Assembly (NCBI GenBank): GCA_011042035.1
Contig: DQZA01000267.1
Location: forward strand, 1-23,649
Direction of reading: 5' to 3'
Source: Desulfobacteraceae bacterium
GTDB lineage: Bacteria; Desulfobacterota; DSM-4660; Desulfatiglandales; Desulfatiglandaceae
Length of the DNA: 23,649 nt
This document shows, piece by piece, positions 1-8,753 of the stretch. The notes under the pieces were generated by a model. The model saw only the letters and a program-made list of their open reading frames with translations. It searched no databases and was not told where the DNA came from. Within the stretch, counting starts at the first letter, position 1; the number at the start of each line of letters is the position of its first letter. The position numbers were made by a program, and so were the translations under genes.

Positions 1-603
1 GAACGTTTTAATATAAGGATAACAGAAGAGGAATCGAAAAAGGCCATTTGTAGGTGTGGTCAGGCTCTAGGAGTTGGGGTAAAAGAGGATATCAGAGACG
101 TTGTTTTCGTAAAGCCTGATGTATTTAAGGCGGAGTCCACCCAGCAAATAGCCCAAGAGATAAAAAAGATAAATGCCATATTGGTTAGTCAAAAAAGGCC
201 CTATCTGCTCATAGGCCCCGGGCGATGGGGCTCGGCAGATCCTTGGCTGGGGATACCGGTAAGCTGGAAGGACATATCAGGGGTTTGCGCTATAGTTGAG
301 CTAAGATATGAAAAACTCAAGGCTGATCCATCTCAGGGATCACATTTTTTCTTGAATATAACATCACTTGGGATTCATTACCTAACAGTGACAGAAGGAA
401 GTGGTGGGGATCACTTGGACTGGAACTGGCTGTACTCACAGCCCGTGGTGGAAGAGACGGCATTCTTGAAGCACATTAGAACAGATAAGCCATTAGTAGT
501 GAAAATAGATAGTAACAGGTCGGAATGCGTAGTTTATCCAAAGGAACCCAATGGGAGTGAGATAGATCTTTCCAAGAGTTGCGAGTGGTGGCTTGTGAAA
601 TGA
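1..603 (+). CDS. PEP/pyruvate-binding domain protein, C-terminal end (partial)
   Basis: The frame is open from the first base, so the gene starts upstream of the window and only about 200 C-terminal residues are visible. The segment IGPGRWGSADPWLG, followed by a DPSQGSHFF motif and NITS, matches the C-terminal region of the large PEP/pyruvate-binding-domain proteins of deltaproteobacteria, which are often labelled PEP synthase or pyruvate, phosphate dikinase-like. The nucleotide-binding domain and any phosphohistidine domain would lie upstream, so the reaction cannot be confirmed here. It ends 32 bp before the gdhA start on the same strand and may be co-transcribed with it. The family assignment is from memory of the motif; the exact function is unknown. 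Confidence 0.7.
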   Translation, partial: ERFNIRITEEESKKAICRCGQALGVGVKEDIRDVVFVKPDVFKAESTQQIAQEIKKINAILVSQKRPYLLIGPGRWGSADPWLGIPVSWKDISGVCAIVELRYEKLKADPSQGSHFFLNITSLGIHYLTVTEGSGGDHLDWNWLYSQPVVEETAFLKHIRTDKPLVVKIDSNRSECVVYPKEPNGSEIDLSKSCEWWLVK

Positions 604-635
604 TAAATTCATAGTTGTTAGGGAGGAAAGGCTTA

Positions 636-1985
636 ATGGACGAGATAATGGAACTGATTATGTTGAGGGATCCTGGGGAGAAAGAGTTTCACCAGGCGGT
701 TAGGGAGGTACTGGAGACCGTTGAACCTGTTTTGCAGAGGAATCCTCATTATAAGAGGCTTGGAATTCTTGAACGTATTACGGAACCTGAAAGAGTTATA
801 ATTTTTAGGGTGCCATGGGTAGATGACCAGGGGCAGGTCAGGGTCAATAGGGGTTTTAGAGTGCAGATGAATAGTGCTCTCGGCCCATACAAAGGAGGAT
901 TGCGTTTTCATCCCTCTGTAAACCTAAGCATTTTGAAGTTTCTCGCATTTGAACAGGTGTTTAAGAATGCCCTTACGTCCTTGCCGATGGGTGGCGGAAA
1001 AGGTGGGTCGGATTTTGATCCAAAGGGAAAATCGGATGAGGAGGTAATGAGATTTTGTCAATCCTTCATGGCAGAACTTTACCGACACATTGGGCCGAAT
1101 ACCGATGTGCCGGCCGGAGACATCGGAGTGGGCGCAAGGGAGATAGGATTTCTGTTTGGCATGTATAAGCGGTTAAGAAACGAATTTACTGGAGTGCTGA
1201 CAGGTAAAGGTCTTAACTGGGGCGGTAGCCTTATAAGGCCAGAGGCAACAGGGTATGGGTGTGTGTACTTTGCAGCCGAGATGTTGGCCACAAAGGGTGA
1301 GGAATTGAAGGGCAAAACTTGCCTTGTATCTGGCGCGGGCAACGTGGCCCAGCACACAGTTGAAAAACTTTTAGAACTTGGCGCCAAGGTTGTGACTATG
1401 TCTGATTCATCTGGTTATATTTATGATGAGTCGGGGATAGACGAGAAAAAACTGGCTTTCATTAAGCGTCTCAAAAATGTCAGACGCGGCAGGATCAAGG
1501 AGTATGCCGAGGAGTTTAAGGAGGCCGTTTACACAGATGCAGATCCTAGCAGGGATCACAATCCCCTGTGGGATCACAAGGCAGACTGTGCCTTTCCCTG
1601 TGCAACGGAAAACGAAATCAACGGAAAGGATGCTCAAAACCTAATTAATAATGGAGTCCGCCTGGTTTGTGAAGGTGCCAATATGCCATCGACTTTAGAG
1701 GCTATTGACATCTTTTTGGAAAACAGAATCATGTATGCACCTGGTAAGGCGGCCAATGCCGGAGGTGTGGCTGTCTCTGGATTGGAAATGGCCCAGAATA
1801 GCATGCGTTTGAATTGGCCCAGAGAGGAGGTGGATTATCGGCTTCAGAATATAATGAAAAATATCCATAAGACCTGCCTAGAGACTGCCGAAGAATATGG
1901 TGAACCTGGCAACTATTTGGCTGGTGCCAACATAGCAGGCTTTGTCAAGGTAGTAGATGCCATGATTGATCAAGGATTGGTTTAA
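636..1985 (+). CDS. gdhA: NADP-type glutamate dehydrogenase
   Basis: Catalyses reversible reductive amination of 2-oxoglutarate with ammonia to give glutamate in the cytoplasm. At 449 aa it has the length of the hexameric bacterial GdhA family. Visible motifs are the substrate-binding YKGGLRFHPSVN, the glycine-rich PMGGGKGGSDFDPKGKS with the catalytic lysine, PAGDIGVGAREIG, and a Rossmann motif SGAGNVAQ at the start of the nucleotide domain. ATG at 636 is chosen because GGGAGG at 621-626 lies 9 bases before it; a TTG at 615 in the same frame has no such site. It sits upstream of glmS, giving a nitrogen-assimilation neighbourhood. The family is confident; NADP rather than NAD preference is inferred from overall similarity to the GdhA family. 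Confidence 0.95.
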   Translation: MDEIMELIMLRDPGEKEFHQAVREVLETVEPVLQRNPHYKRLGILERITEPERVIIFRVPWVDDQGQVRVNRGFRVQMNSALGPYKGGLRFHPSVNLSILKFLAFEQVFKNALTSLPMGGGKGGSDFDPKGKSDEEVMRFCQSFMAELYRHIGPNTDVPAGDIGVGAREIGFLFGMYKRLRNEFTGVLTGKGLNWGGSLIRPEATGYGCVYFAAEMLATKGEELKGKTCLVSGAGNVAQHTVEKLLELGAKVVTMSDSSGYIYDESGIDEKKLAFIKRLKNVRRGRIKEYAEEFKEAVYTDADPSRDHNPLWDHKADCAFPCATENEINGKDAQNLINNGVRLVCEGANMPSTLEAIDIFLENRIMYAPGKAANAGGVAVSGLEMAQNSMRLNWPREEVDYRLQNIMKNIHKTCLETAEEYGEPGNYLAGANIAGFVKVVDAMIDQGLV

Positions 1986-2061
1986 ATGCATCAGGCGTTA
2001 GGCTCAAAGGATAGGGAGTCTTAGAGCAATTTTCCATTATTTCATCTGCAGGGAGCTGACC

Positions 2062-3888
2062 ATGTGTGGCATCGTGTGTTATGTCGGAACAAAACAGGCA
2101 AAACCAATTTTGCTTAATGGCCTTAAGCAGCTTGAGTATCGAGGATATGATTCGGCGGGTATCGCCATCCAGCGTGGAACTCGGGTTGTGAGATACCGTT
2201 CTGTTGGAAAGATTGAGGAACTGGAAAGAAAGCTTCATGATGTAACGCTTCCAGGAAACACCGGAATAGCTCACACCAGGTGGGCGACCCACGGTGAGCC
2301 CTCAGAGCATAACGCACATCCTCATACAGACCAGGAGAAAAAGGTCTTTGTCATCCACAATGGCATTATCGAAAACTTTCACACCATAAAGAAGAAGCTG
2401 GAAAAAGACGGGATAGTGTTTGGTTCTGACACCGACACCGAGGTCTTGGCACACCTCATAGCGATAAACTTTGACGGAGATCTGGCAGAGGCTGTCAGAA
2501 AAACCATGGCACAGGTTGAAGGCACCTTTGGAATGGCGGTGCTGCACAAAAATGTGCCCGACCAAATAGTTGTCGCAAGAAGGGGCAGTCCGCTGATCAT
2601 CGGGATATCTGAAGATGGGCATTTAGCTGCATCTGACATATCGGCAATGGTGAGATACACTGACAAGGTCGTTCACATTGAAGACAACGAATTAGCAGTT
2701 CTTACAAGAGACGATTTCTCCATATCCACTGCCCAGGCCACGCTAATAAAGCGTGATACTGAGCGCGTGGAGTGGACCGCTGAAGATGCTGAGTTAAACG
2801 GGTTCCCCCATTATATGCTCAAGGAGATCTATGAGCAGCCAGACACAATAAGAAATGCAATGAGGGGCAGAATAGAACTTGGGGAAGGGGTTCCCAAGTT
2901 AGGTGGAATAGTGCCTGTATGGGATAAACTAAAGGAATCCAGACATTTGGTAATAGTAGGTTGTGGCACCTCATATTATGCAGGGTGCGTGGGCAGGTAT
3001 ATTTTTGAGAGGCTTACAGAGATAGATGTGGAGGTGGAACTTGCCTCTGAGTTCAGATATCGCAAACTTAATTTCCCGCCAAATACCTTCATCCTTGCGC
3101 TGAGCCAATCTGGGGAAACCGCAGATACCTTGGCCGCCATTAGAGAGGCAAAGCGAAAGGGGGCAAATCTCCTTGGTATTGTTAATGTGGTTGGGAGTTC
3201 CATATCGCGGGAAACCGATGCCGGAGTTTACAACCATGCCGGACCAGAGATTGGTGTAGCCTCCACAAAAATATTTACCTCCCAGCTTACTATCCTTACT
3301 CTGTTAGCCCTGCTTCTTGGAAGACACCAGAACCTTTCCCTTACAGAGGGAGTGACGGCCATCAGGGCGCTCCAGGCGCTTCCTGAGCAGGTGAAACAGG
3401 TCCTAGCACAGGCACACCACATTGAGGCCATTGCGGAGAAATACCACAAGTACAACAACTGGCTTTTCCTAGGGAGGAAATATAATTTCCCCATTGCAAT
3501 GGAGGGGGCCCTAAAACTCAAGGAGATTTCCTATATCCATGCCGAGGGCTATGCCGCCGGCGAGATGAAGCACGGTCCCATTGCCCTTGTTAGCCCCAAT
3601 ATGCCGACCGTAGCCATTGCCCCAATGGATGAGATGTATGAGAAAATGATAAGTAACATTCAAGAAATAAAGAGCCGCAGGGGTCCTGTGATAGCTATTA
3701 TAAGCCGAGGAGATGAGAAAATAAGAGAGATGGTGGACGAAGTTATTGAGATACCCTGCACGTTGGATTACTTGTATCCAATCCTGGTCGTTGTACCATG
3801 CCAGCTATTGGCATACTATTGTGCCAGGTTCCTTGGTAGGGATATAGACAAGCCAAGGAATCTGGCTAAGAGTGTGACAGTGGAGTAA
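2062..3888 (+). CDS. glmS: Glutamine--fructose-6-phosphate aminotransferase (isomerizing)
   Basis: Makes glucosamine-6-phosphate from fructose-6-phosphate and glutamine, the first committed step towards UDP-GlcNAc for peptidoglycan and LPS. It has the full family length (608 aa). The N-terminal class II amidotransferase domain begins MCGIVCYVG, with Cys2 as nucleophile after Met removal, followed by RGYDSAG and TRWATHG. Two SIS sugar-isomerase domains follow, seen in the CGTSYYAG, SQSGETADT and HAEGYAAGEMKHGP motifs, and it ends in the typical LAKSVTVE. GGGAG at 2051-2055 precedes the ATG by 6 bases. There is a 76-bp gap after gdhA; no glmS ribozyme was recognised in it, which is expected outside Firmicutes. 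Confidence 0.97.
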   Translation: MCGIVCYVGTKQAKPILLNGLKQLEYRGYDSAGIAIQRGTRVVRYRSVGKIEELERKLHDVTLPGNTGIAHTRWATHGEPSEHNAHPHTDQEKKVFVIHNGIIENFHTIKKKLEKDGIVFGSDTDTEVLAHLIAINFDGDLAEAVRKTMAQVEGTFGMAVLHKNVPDQIVVARRGSPLIIGISEDGHLAASDISAMVRYTDKVVHIEDNELAVLTRDDFSISTAQATLIKRDTERVEWTAEDAELNGFPHYMLKEIYEQPDTIRNAMRGRIELGEGVPKLGGIVPVWDKLKESRHLVIVGCGTSYYAGCVGRYIFERLTEIDVEVELASEFRYRKLNFPPNTFILALSQSGETADTLAAIREAKRKGANLLGIVNVVGSSISRETDAGVYNHAGPEIGVASTKIFTSQLTILTLLALLLGRHQNLSLTEGVTAIRALQALPEQVKQVLAQAHHIEAIAEKYHKYNNWLFLGRKYNFPIAMEGALKLKEISYIHAEGYAAGEMKHGPIALVSPNMPTVAIAPMDEMYEKMISNIQEIKSRRGPVIAIISRGDEKIREMVDEVIEIPCTLDYLYPILVVVPCQLLAYYCARFLGRDIDKPRNLAKSVTVE

Positions 3889-3896
3889 CCTAAATA

Positions 3897-5129
3897 ATGG
3901 AAGATTTTCTCAAGAGAATTTTTCCCCTCATTGACTCATATCGTGATGAAGTGATCTCACTTCAAAAAGAACTTACCTCGCGTGTGGCCCTTGGCCCTGA
4001 CAATGGAGGTACTGGTGAGCATGAAAAGACTGCATTTATACAGTCTATCATGGAAGGACTTAATCCATCCCGCATAGAAGAAATCCATGCCCCGGATTCT
4101 AGGGCCGAGCATGGTTACAGACCTAATCTTGTGGCCCTGTGGGAGGGCAAGAAGGAACTGCCGAGGCTGTGGATTCTCTCTCACTCGGACATAGTTCCTC
4201 CTGGGGATCTTTCTTTGTGGGAGAGGGATCCATATGAAGTGTGGGTTGATGGTGATAAACTCTATGGCCGTGGTGTGGAGGACAATCAACACGGGATTGT
4301 GAGCTCCGTATTGGCCATAAAGGCCATTTTGGAATCTGCCGGGCAGCCCACCCGACCCGTTGGCATAGCCATCGTTGCAGACGAGGAGACGGGAAGTAAA
4401 TATGGCCTTTCTTATCTGCTCGAAAAGCGAGGGCAACTTTTTGGAGACACGGATCTTATAGTAGTGCCTGATGGGGGCAACGAAACAGGCTCCATGATCG
4501 AGGTGGCAGAAAAGTCCATGCTCTGGGTTCGGTTTACGGTGCTGGGTAGGCAATGCCATGCAAGTACACCTCATAAGGGTAGAAATAGCCTCGCGGCAGC
4601 AGCCAGGCTAATTGTGGCCTTAGAGAAGATAAAAAGAGAGTTCAGTGACGGGGACGAACTGTTTAGGCCTCCCATATCTACGTTTGAGCCCACAAAAATA
4701 GAAGCCAATGTGGAAAACGTAAATACGATACCTGGAAAAGATGTCTTTTACATGGATTGCAGAATCCTTCCCCGTTTCGAGGTGGATAGAATCCTTGAGC
4801 GCTGCCAGGAGATAGCTGGTGAAATCAGTAACAGCACGGGAGTTAAAATAAAGGCTGACATCGCCTATAGGGAGGAGGCTGCTCCCCCCACACCCTCTGA
4901 CGCACCAGTGGTAGAGGCCCTTTCCAGGGCAATCCATTTAGTGACAGGCAGGGAGGCAAAACCCATGGGCATAGGCGGAGGAACGGTGGCAGCGTTTTTC
5001 CGTAAGGCCGGGCTGCCCGCTGCCGTGTGGTGTACATCACCCGATACAGCGCACCAGCCTAATGAGTATTGCCTGATCCCGGACATCATGACTGACGCCA
5101 AGGTCTTTGCAACCATGGCAATGACATGA
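3897..5129 (+). CDS. M20 family metallopeptidase (ArgE/DapE-like)
   Basis: A cytoplasmic zinc-dependent amidohydrolase of the M20 family, with no signal peptide. Visible metal ligands and catalytic residues are His96 and Asp98 in SHSDIVPP, Asp129 in GVEDNQHG, the general base Glu163 with Glu164 in DEETGS, Asp192 in VPDGG, and His386 in DTAHQPNE. A lid/dimerisation domain lies between about residues 200 and 310 (QCHASTPHKGRNS). At 410 aa it fits a dipeptidase or deacylase. The substrate (peptide, N-acyl amino acid or succinyl-DAP) cannot be told from sequence. It starts 8 bp after the glmS stop, so it is probably translated from the same message; GGAG at the glmS end is its only visible ribosome site. 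Confidence 0.88.
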   Translation: MEDFLKRIFPLIDSYRDEVISLQKELTSRVALGPDNGGTGEHEKTAFIQSIMEGLNPSRIEEIHAPDSRAEHGYRPNLVALWEGKKELPRLWILSHSDIVPPGDLSLWERDPYEVWVDGDKLYGRGVEDNQHGIVSSVLAIKAILESAGQPTRPVGIAIVADEETGSKYGLSYLLEKRGQLFGDTDLIVVPDGGNETGSMIEVAEKSMLWVRFTVLGRQCHASTPHKGRNSLAAAARLIVALEKIKREFSDGDELFRPPISTFEPTKIEANVENVNTIPGKDVFYMDCRILPRFEVDRILERCQEIAGEISNSTGVKIKADIAYREEAAPPTPSDAPVVEALSRAIHLVTGREAKPMGIGGGTVAAFFRKAGLPAAVWCTSPDTAHQPNEYCLIPDIMTDAKVFATMAMT

Positions 5130-5139
5130 AGCCTCAACA

Positions 5140-6282
5140 TCAGTAGGGTACTGGCTGAAGATCCTCTCCTGACCACCTCAAAAGGACCATAGGCGGCCTG
5201 CTTTGGCGTTCTTTATCGCCATAAGATTGAAAGTGCACCTGACCGTAAATGCTCATCACATCGGTTTGCTCCAATGCCTCCCTTATACTCTCTGAATCAG
5301 GGGATAGGGCCCTGGAAATAGCGTCCACTATCACTTGGATCGCGGCATAGGCCTGGGCAGCGTGGTAGTCTGCGACAATGCCATACATTTCATAAAATCT
5401 TTGGGCAAACCCTTGGGCTCCCGGGTAAGGGGCATTTTGGTGCCACGGCGAGGAGGTATAAACTGTGTTGAGCGTTGATTGCGCATCCAAATAGGTATCA
5501 ACCATCAAGAAAGGTGCACCTTTGCAAAATATTAGCCTGGGGGGCTTGTCCAAGACCTGAGCAAGCGCGAGAACCCTTACCGACTCTGAGTCCTGGGAGA
5601 TTACAAGGAGGATATCGGGGCTTATTTTTTGAAGCCTGGGAAAATAAGGCGCCTCATTTAGGGTATCTTGCACAGGGTAGGTGACAATGTCACTGATGAG
5701 AGCCCTTGTTTTACGACATATCCTTACAATAGACCGTGTTTCGTATCGGCCGTAGCGAGAGTCCTCCCGCAGGATGCAAACTTTTTTGCGCCCCCTTACC
5801 TTGCTCAAAAGATTAAACATTGGTTTTGACTGTTCGCTTACCGGGAGACACAACCTAAAGGTAAATCTTAGGTCCATTTCTGTGAGTTTATCGGCTGATG
5901 CAGTGGTTATCAGAAAGGGCACACTGTGCTCTTCAGCAAGCTGCGCTATAGCGAGTGAGGCTGAACTGCTGCACCCACCTATCAATATTGAGACCCTATG
6001 TTCATCAATGAGATTCATGGCGGCTTGCCTGGCTGCGCCAGGATCCCCCATGGTGTCACCGAAATGCAAAGCAAATGTTGTCTGCTGTTCAGGACTTGAG
6101 GCCTTCAATTCTTGGACAGCCATTTCAATGGCCTTCTTTTCCACATCCCCTATGATGGCCATCTTCCCATTTAGGGGTAGGAGTACGCCTATTGCTATTT
6201 CTTGGGCAACGCAGAAATTAGCCGCAAGCGAACAAATTAGGCATAAGAATACCGCTATAATCGACTTAACCGATAGCTTCAT
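5140..6282 (-). CDS. Orphan branched-chain amino-acid-type periplasmic binding protein
   Basis: A periplasmic binding protein of the Peripla_BP_6 / LivJ-like family (receptor-type ligand-binding fold), 380 aa. A type I signal peptide is clear: basic MKLSVK, a hydrophobic core, and a likely cut after Ala26 (CVA-QE). There is no lipobox. The mature start, IAIGVLLPLNGKMAIIG, is the family signature, followed by IGGCSSSASLAIAQLAEE, which probably contacts ligand. No LivHMGF permease or ATPase gene is next to it, so it may serve a distant transporter or a sensor. It converges on the M20 gene with only 10 bp between the stops and no visible terminator. Ligand unknown. Confidence 0.85.
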   Translation of the reverse strand: MKLSVKSIIAVFLCLICSLAANFCVAQEIAIGVLLPLNGKMAIIGDVEKKAIEMAVQELKASSPEQQTTFALHFGDTMGDPGAARQAAMNLIDEHRVSILIGGCSSSASLAIAQLAEEHSVPFLITTASADKLTEMDLRFTFRLCLPVSEQSKPMFNLLSKVRGRKKVCILREDSRYGRYETRSIVRICRKTRALISDIVTYPVQDTLNEAPYFPRLQKISPDILLVISQDSESVRVLALAQVLDKPPRLIFCKGAPFLMVDTYLDAQSTLNTVYTSSPWHQNAPYPGAQGFAQRFYEMYGIVADYHAAQAYAAIQVIVDAISRALSPDSESIREALEQTDVMSIYGQVHFQSYGDKERQSRPPMVLLRWSGEDLQPVPY

Positions 6283-6567
6283 TTAATTAGACCTTACTTC
6301 AATACCAGTCCTTTCCCTGTGATGGTAACCCACAATACCTTATTAGCCTCCGCGGGAAAGTGAGCATTCACGGGCCGAGACCTGAATCGTTTTCGCCCAA
6401 TCCGGGAAGTCGTCATATTATTAATAACAACTCGCAAATGCAAGTTGGATCCAGGGCTTGATTTGTGTGTTAAGCCAATTTATGGTGTGTTAATATTTAA
6501 ACTCAACGTCATCTCAAGGCATTCACCAATTATGATCCAAATTAGGAAACACGAGAGGTCTTTTCAA
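6283..6567. other. Divergent intergenic region, solute-binding gene / parB-like gene
   Basis: This 285-bp gap between divergently read genes should hold promoters for both. On the + strand a candidate -35/-10 pair is annotated separately. A small inverted repeat ATTCA (6366-6370)/TGAAT (6383-6387) and GGCTT (6455-6459)/AAGCC (6472-6476) are visible, too weak to call operators. An open frame runs upstream of the parB-like start from a TTG at 6445, but it lacks a ribosome site and is not treated as coding. No parS-like palindrome (TGTTTCACGTGAAACA) was seen here. Confidence 0.5.
6458..6486 (+). promoter_or_regulatory. Candidate sigma-70-type promoter for parB-like/SPL module
   Basis: TTGATT at 6458-6463 and TATGGT at 6481-6486 are separated by exactly 17 bases. 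Each matches its consensus hexamer at four of six positions. It lies about 80 bp before the parB-like start codon. Read by eye only; the AT-rich surroundings make chance matches likely. Confidence 0.3.
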
Positions 6568-7605
6568 ATGGAGATGCCCAAAATTTATCTTCCCTTGGGG
6601 ACACTGAAGAAAATCAGTGTTGCCGACGTACTATCAGATTCTAATTCGCGCCAATATCTAATGAGCTTTGGCTTTGATCTGGATGAACTAAAGACATCGA
6701 TTGCCACAGTAGGGATAATTAATCCACCAATTCTAAGGCAAAATGAGGGAGGTAAGATTGAAATCGTAACAGGCTACAGGAGACTAAGGGCTGCGAGTGA
6801 ATTGCATATCGAGCAAGTCACTTCCAGGGTTTTTTTACACAATGAACTTGCTCCGGATCAGGCCCTTTTGGTAGCGCTGTATGAAAATCTCTCAATACGC
6901 ACATTTAATATCATTGAGAAGGCCCTAGTCCTTAGGAACTTAAGCCGTTTTTATGGAAAAGAAGAGATTATTCGAACCTATATGCCACTTTTAGGGTTAC
7001 CAAAGAGAGATGAAGTATATAGGCAATACCTCGAAATGGAGAAAACATTGAGCGAGCCTATTAAGGAGGCACTGGCCAATGGAAAAATCCAAATGAAAAC
7101 AGCAGAGATCCTTCTTGAAGTTGATGATAATTCTAGAGAAATAATATCTCATTTTGGATCGGCCTTAAACCTAAACATCAATCAATGGCATCAATTTGTT
7201 GATTTAACAGTTGATTTAATGAATATTGAAAACCGACCCGCAAGCGAGGTATTAGAAGAGATAGATATAAATCTATTAAAACCTGCTAGTACAATTAGTA
7301 ACTTACCCCAACAAGCTAATGCTGTACTTAATTTTCTGAAATCAAAGAGACATCCAAGGGCCACGGCATTTCAGAAACAAATAAGGAAAAAATTGGGCAA
7401 GATGAAATTGCCAGAAGGAGCGAGGATTGTATTTCCGTATTACGCGGAGGAACCAGAGTACAGGCTTGAGGTGTCATTTAAAGATGGTCCATCGCTTCGT
7501 GAAAGGCTGCTGAAAATAGCAAATGACCCCATGCTGCACTCTATTCGCCTACCATTGATAGAAGCGATTTCCGTAGGTCAAACTGGTGAGATACCTGGAA
7601 AATGA
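6568..7605 (+). CDS. ParB-like N-terminal domain protein, coupled to SPL-family gene
   Basis: A 345-aa protein with the ParB/Spo0J N-terminal fold. L-x(3)-I-x(3)-GIINPPILR (about residues 41-57) is ParB box I-like. GYRRLRAA (69-76) is the box II GxRRxRAA motif, and YENLSIR (105-111) corresponds to ENLQR, so a CTP-binding pocket is plausible. A helix-turn-helix-like region follows (about 133-190), including KEALANGKIQMKTAEILL as in ParB/KorB. The last ~90 residues are not recognised. ATG 6568 is chosen because GAGAGG at 6553-6558 is 9 bases upstream. Its stop overlaps the next gene's start (ATGA), so the two are translationally coupled. There is no parA beside it, so a role in chromosome partition is unlikely; a DNA- or nucleotide-sensing partner of the radical SAM protein is inferred. 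The gene looks more AT-rich than its neighbours (for example 7140-7340). Confidence 0.8.
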   Translation: MEMPKIYLPLGTLKKISVADVLSDSNSRQYLMSFGFDLDELKTSIATVGIINPPILRQNEGGKIEIVTGYRRLRAASELHIEQVTSRVFLHNELAPDQALLVALYENLSIRTFNIIEKALVLRNLSRFYGKEEIIRTYMPLLGLPKRDEVYRQYLEMEKTLSEPIKEALANGKIQMKTAEILLEVDDNSREIISHFGSALNLNINQWHQFVDLTVDLMNIENRPASEVLEEIDINLLKPASTISNLPQQANAVLNFLKSKRHPRATAFQKQIRKKLGKMKLPEGARIVFPYYAEEPEYRLEVSFKDGPSLRERLLKIANDPMLHSIRLPLIEAISVGQTGEIPGK

Positions 7606-8693
7606 GGTATTCAATAACAGATATCCTCATAGATTCTGGATTGGATGATTCGCCATTTGCGAAAAGGGCCGTTGACAATGTACGTAGGCTTCTGCCTAAA
7701 GCGACGATATCCACCGCTCACGACACCGGTCACCTGAAGCAAGATCAATTCTCAAAACATGTTCTTTACCTGCTGGCCTATCCAGGCCAATTTTTGAAGC
7801 CATGCCCTGGGACCACAGAACACATTTGTTGCGGATACCAGATCTTGAATGTCGGGACAGGGTGTCCAATGGATTGTAGTTATTGCATTTTGCAATCGTA
7901 CTTTAATCAGCCGGGCCTCAGAGTGTTTGCAAACATAGAGAGCGGGCTGAAGGAAGTACTGAAAAGGATAGATTCGAAACCCAATAGAATATTCCGAGTG
8001 GGTACTGGCGAGTTTACCGACAGCCTCGCCCTAGACCCCATAGTTGGGTGGGCAGAATTACTAATTCCATACTTTTCCTCAAGAAAGAACGCTGTGCTGG
8101 AGCTGAAAACAAAAACAGACCACATCCACGGAGCACTGAGTTGCAATACCCGCGAGAGAATTATTATGTCCTGGTCCCTCAACAGCCCTATGATAGCCTC
8201 CAGGGAAGAACATGGGGCAGTTTCCTTGCGCAGGAGGCTTGAGGCGGCCAAAAGTTGCCAGGCAGAGGGTTTTGCTATTGGCTTCCACTTTGATCCCCTT
8301 ATTTATTACCCTGGCTGGAAGGAAGACTATTTAAGGACGTTGGACCTAATGGACAAGGTTCTTGAGCCAGAGCGAATTATTTGGATAAGTCTAGGCTCCT
8401 TTAGATTTATGCCTTCCTTGAAGCGCATTATAAGAAAAAGACATCCCAATTCCATTGTAACAAATGGTGAATTTGTTCCTGGTAAAGATGGAAAAATGCG
8501 TTATTTTAAACCAATACGAGTGGAACTCTATTCCTTCATGAGGGAGCATTTGGAGAAATGGTCGCCAGACTTAGGCTTGTATTTGTGCATGGAGGCCCCT
8601 GATGTTTGGGAAACATCAATGGGGTGGAATCCTGTAAACTCCGAAGGGTTGTCGGCATTTCTAGATGAGAGGGTAAGAAAAATTTTTGGCTAG
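7602..8693 (+). CDS. SPL-family (spore photoproduct lyase-like) radical SAM protein
   Basis: A radical SAM enzyme of the SplB/SPL family, 363 aa. The [4Fe-4S] site is Cys88-x3-Cys92-x2-Cys95 in GTGCPMDCSYCILQSYF. It is preceded by the family-typical KPCPGTTEHICCGYQ segment with three more cysteines (68, 76, 77). GTGEFTDSL and LELKTKT are further conserved strands of the barrel, and GFHFDPL follows. Known SPLs reverse the UV-induced thymine dimer of spores using a 5'-deoxyadenosyl radical. Nothing in this window suggests sporulation, so the substrate of this non-sporulator-type homologue is unknown. Translation is coupled to the ParB-like gene upstream; the Fe-S carrier gene begins 60 bp after its stop. 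Confidence 0.85.
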   Translation: MRYSITDILIDSGLDDSPFAKRAVDNVRRLLPKATISTAHDTGHLKQDQFSKHVLYLLAYPGQFLKPCPGTTEHICCGYQILNVGTGCPMDCSYCILQSYFNQPGLRVFANIESGLKEVLKRIDSKPNRIFRVGTGEFTDSLALDPIVGWAELLIPYFSSRKNAVLELKTKTDHIHGALSCNTRERIIMSWSLNSPMIASREEHGAVSLRRRLEAAKSCQAEGFAIGFHFDPLIYYPGWKEDYLRTLDLMDKVLEPERIIWISLGSFRFMPSLKRIIRKRHPNSIVTNGEFVPGKDGKMRYFKPIRVELYSFMREHLEKWSPDLGLYLCMEAPDVWETSMGWNPVNSEGLSAFLDERVRKIFG

Positions 8694-8753
8694 CCTTCAT
8701 GGCTCGCATGTGTTAAAAGTAAACAGATTAACTATGAGGGATTGGAGGAAATT

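Noticed and set aside
615..635. TTG start for glutamate dehydrogenase
   Set aside because: The GGGAGG ribosome site lies inside this extension and points to ATG 636, which also gives the normal family length.
1986..2061. glmS ribozyme upstream of glmS
   Set aside because: The 76-bp gap is too short for the ribozyme and shows none of its core; such ribozymes are mostly confined to Firmicutes.
6445..6567. Longer N-terminus for the ParB-like protein from TTG 6445 or ATG 6532
   Set aside because: No ribosome site before either; GAGAGG 9 bases before ATG 6568 and the ParB fold beginning soon after favour the shorter form.
6568..7605. Chromosome partition ParB
   Set aside because: No parA next to it and no parS-like palindrome seen; it is coupled to a radical SAM gene instead.
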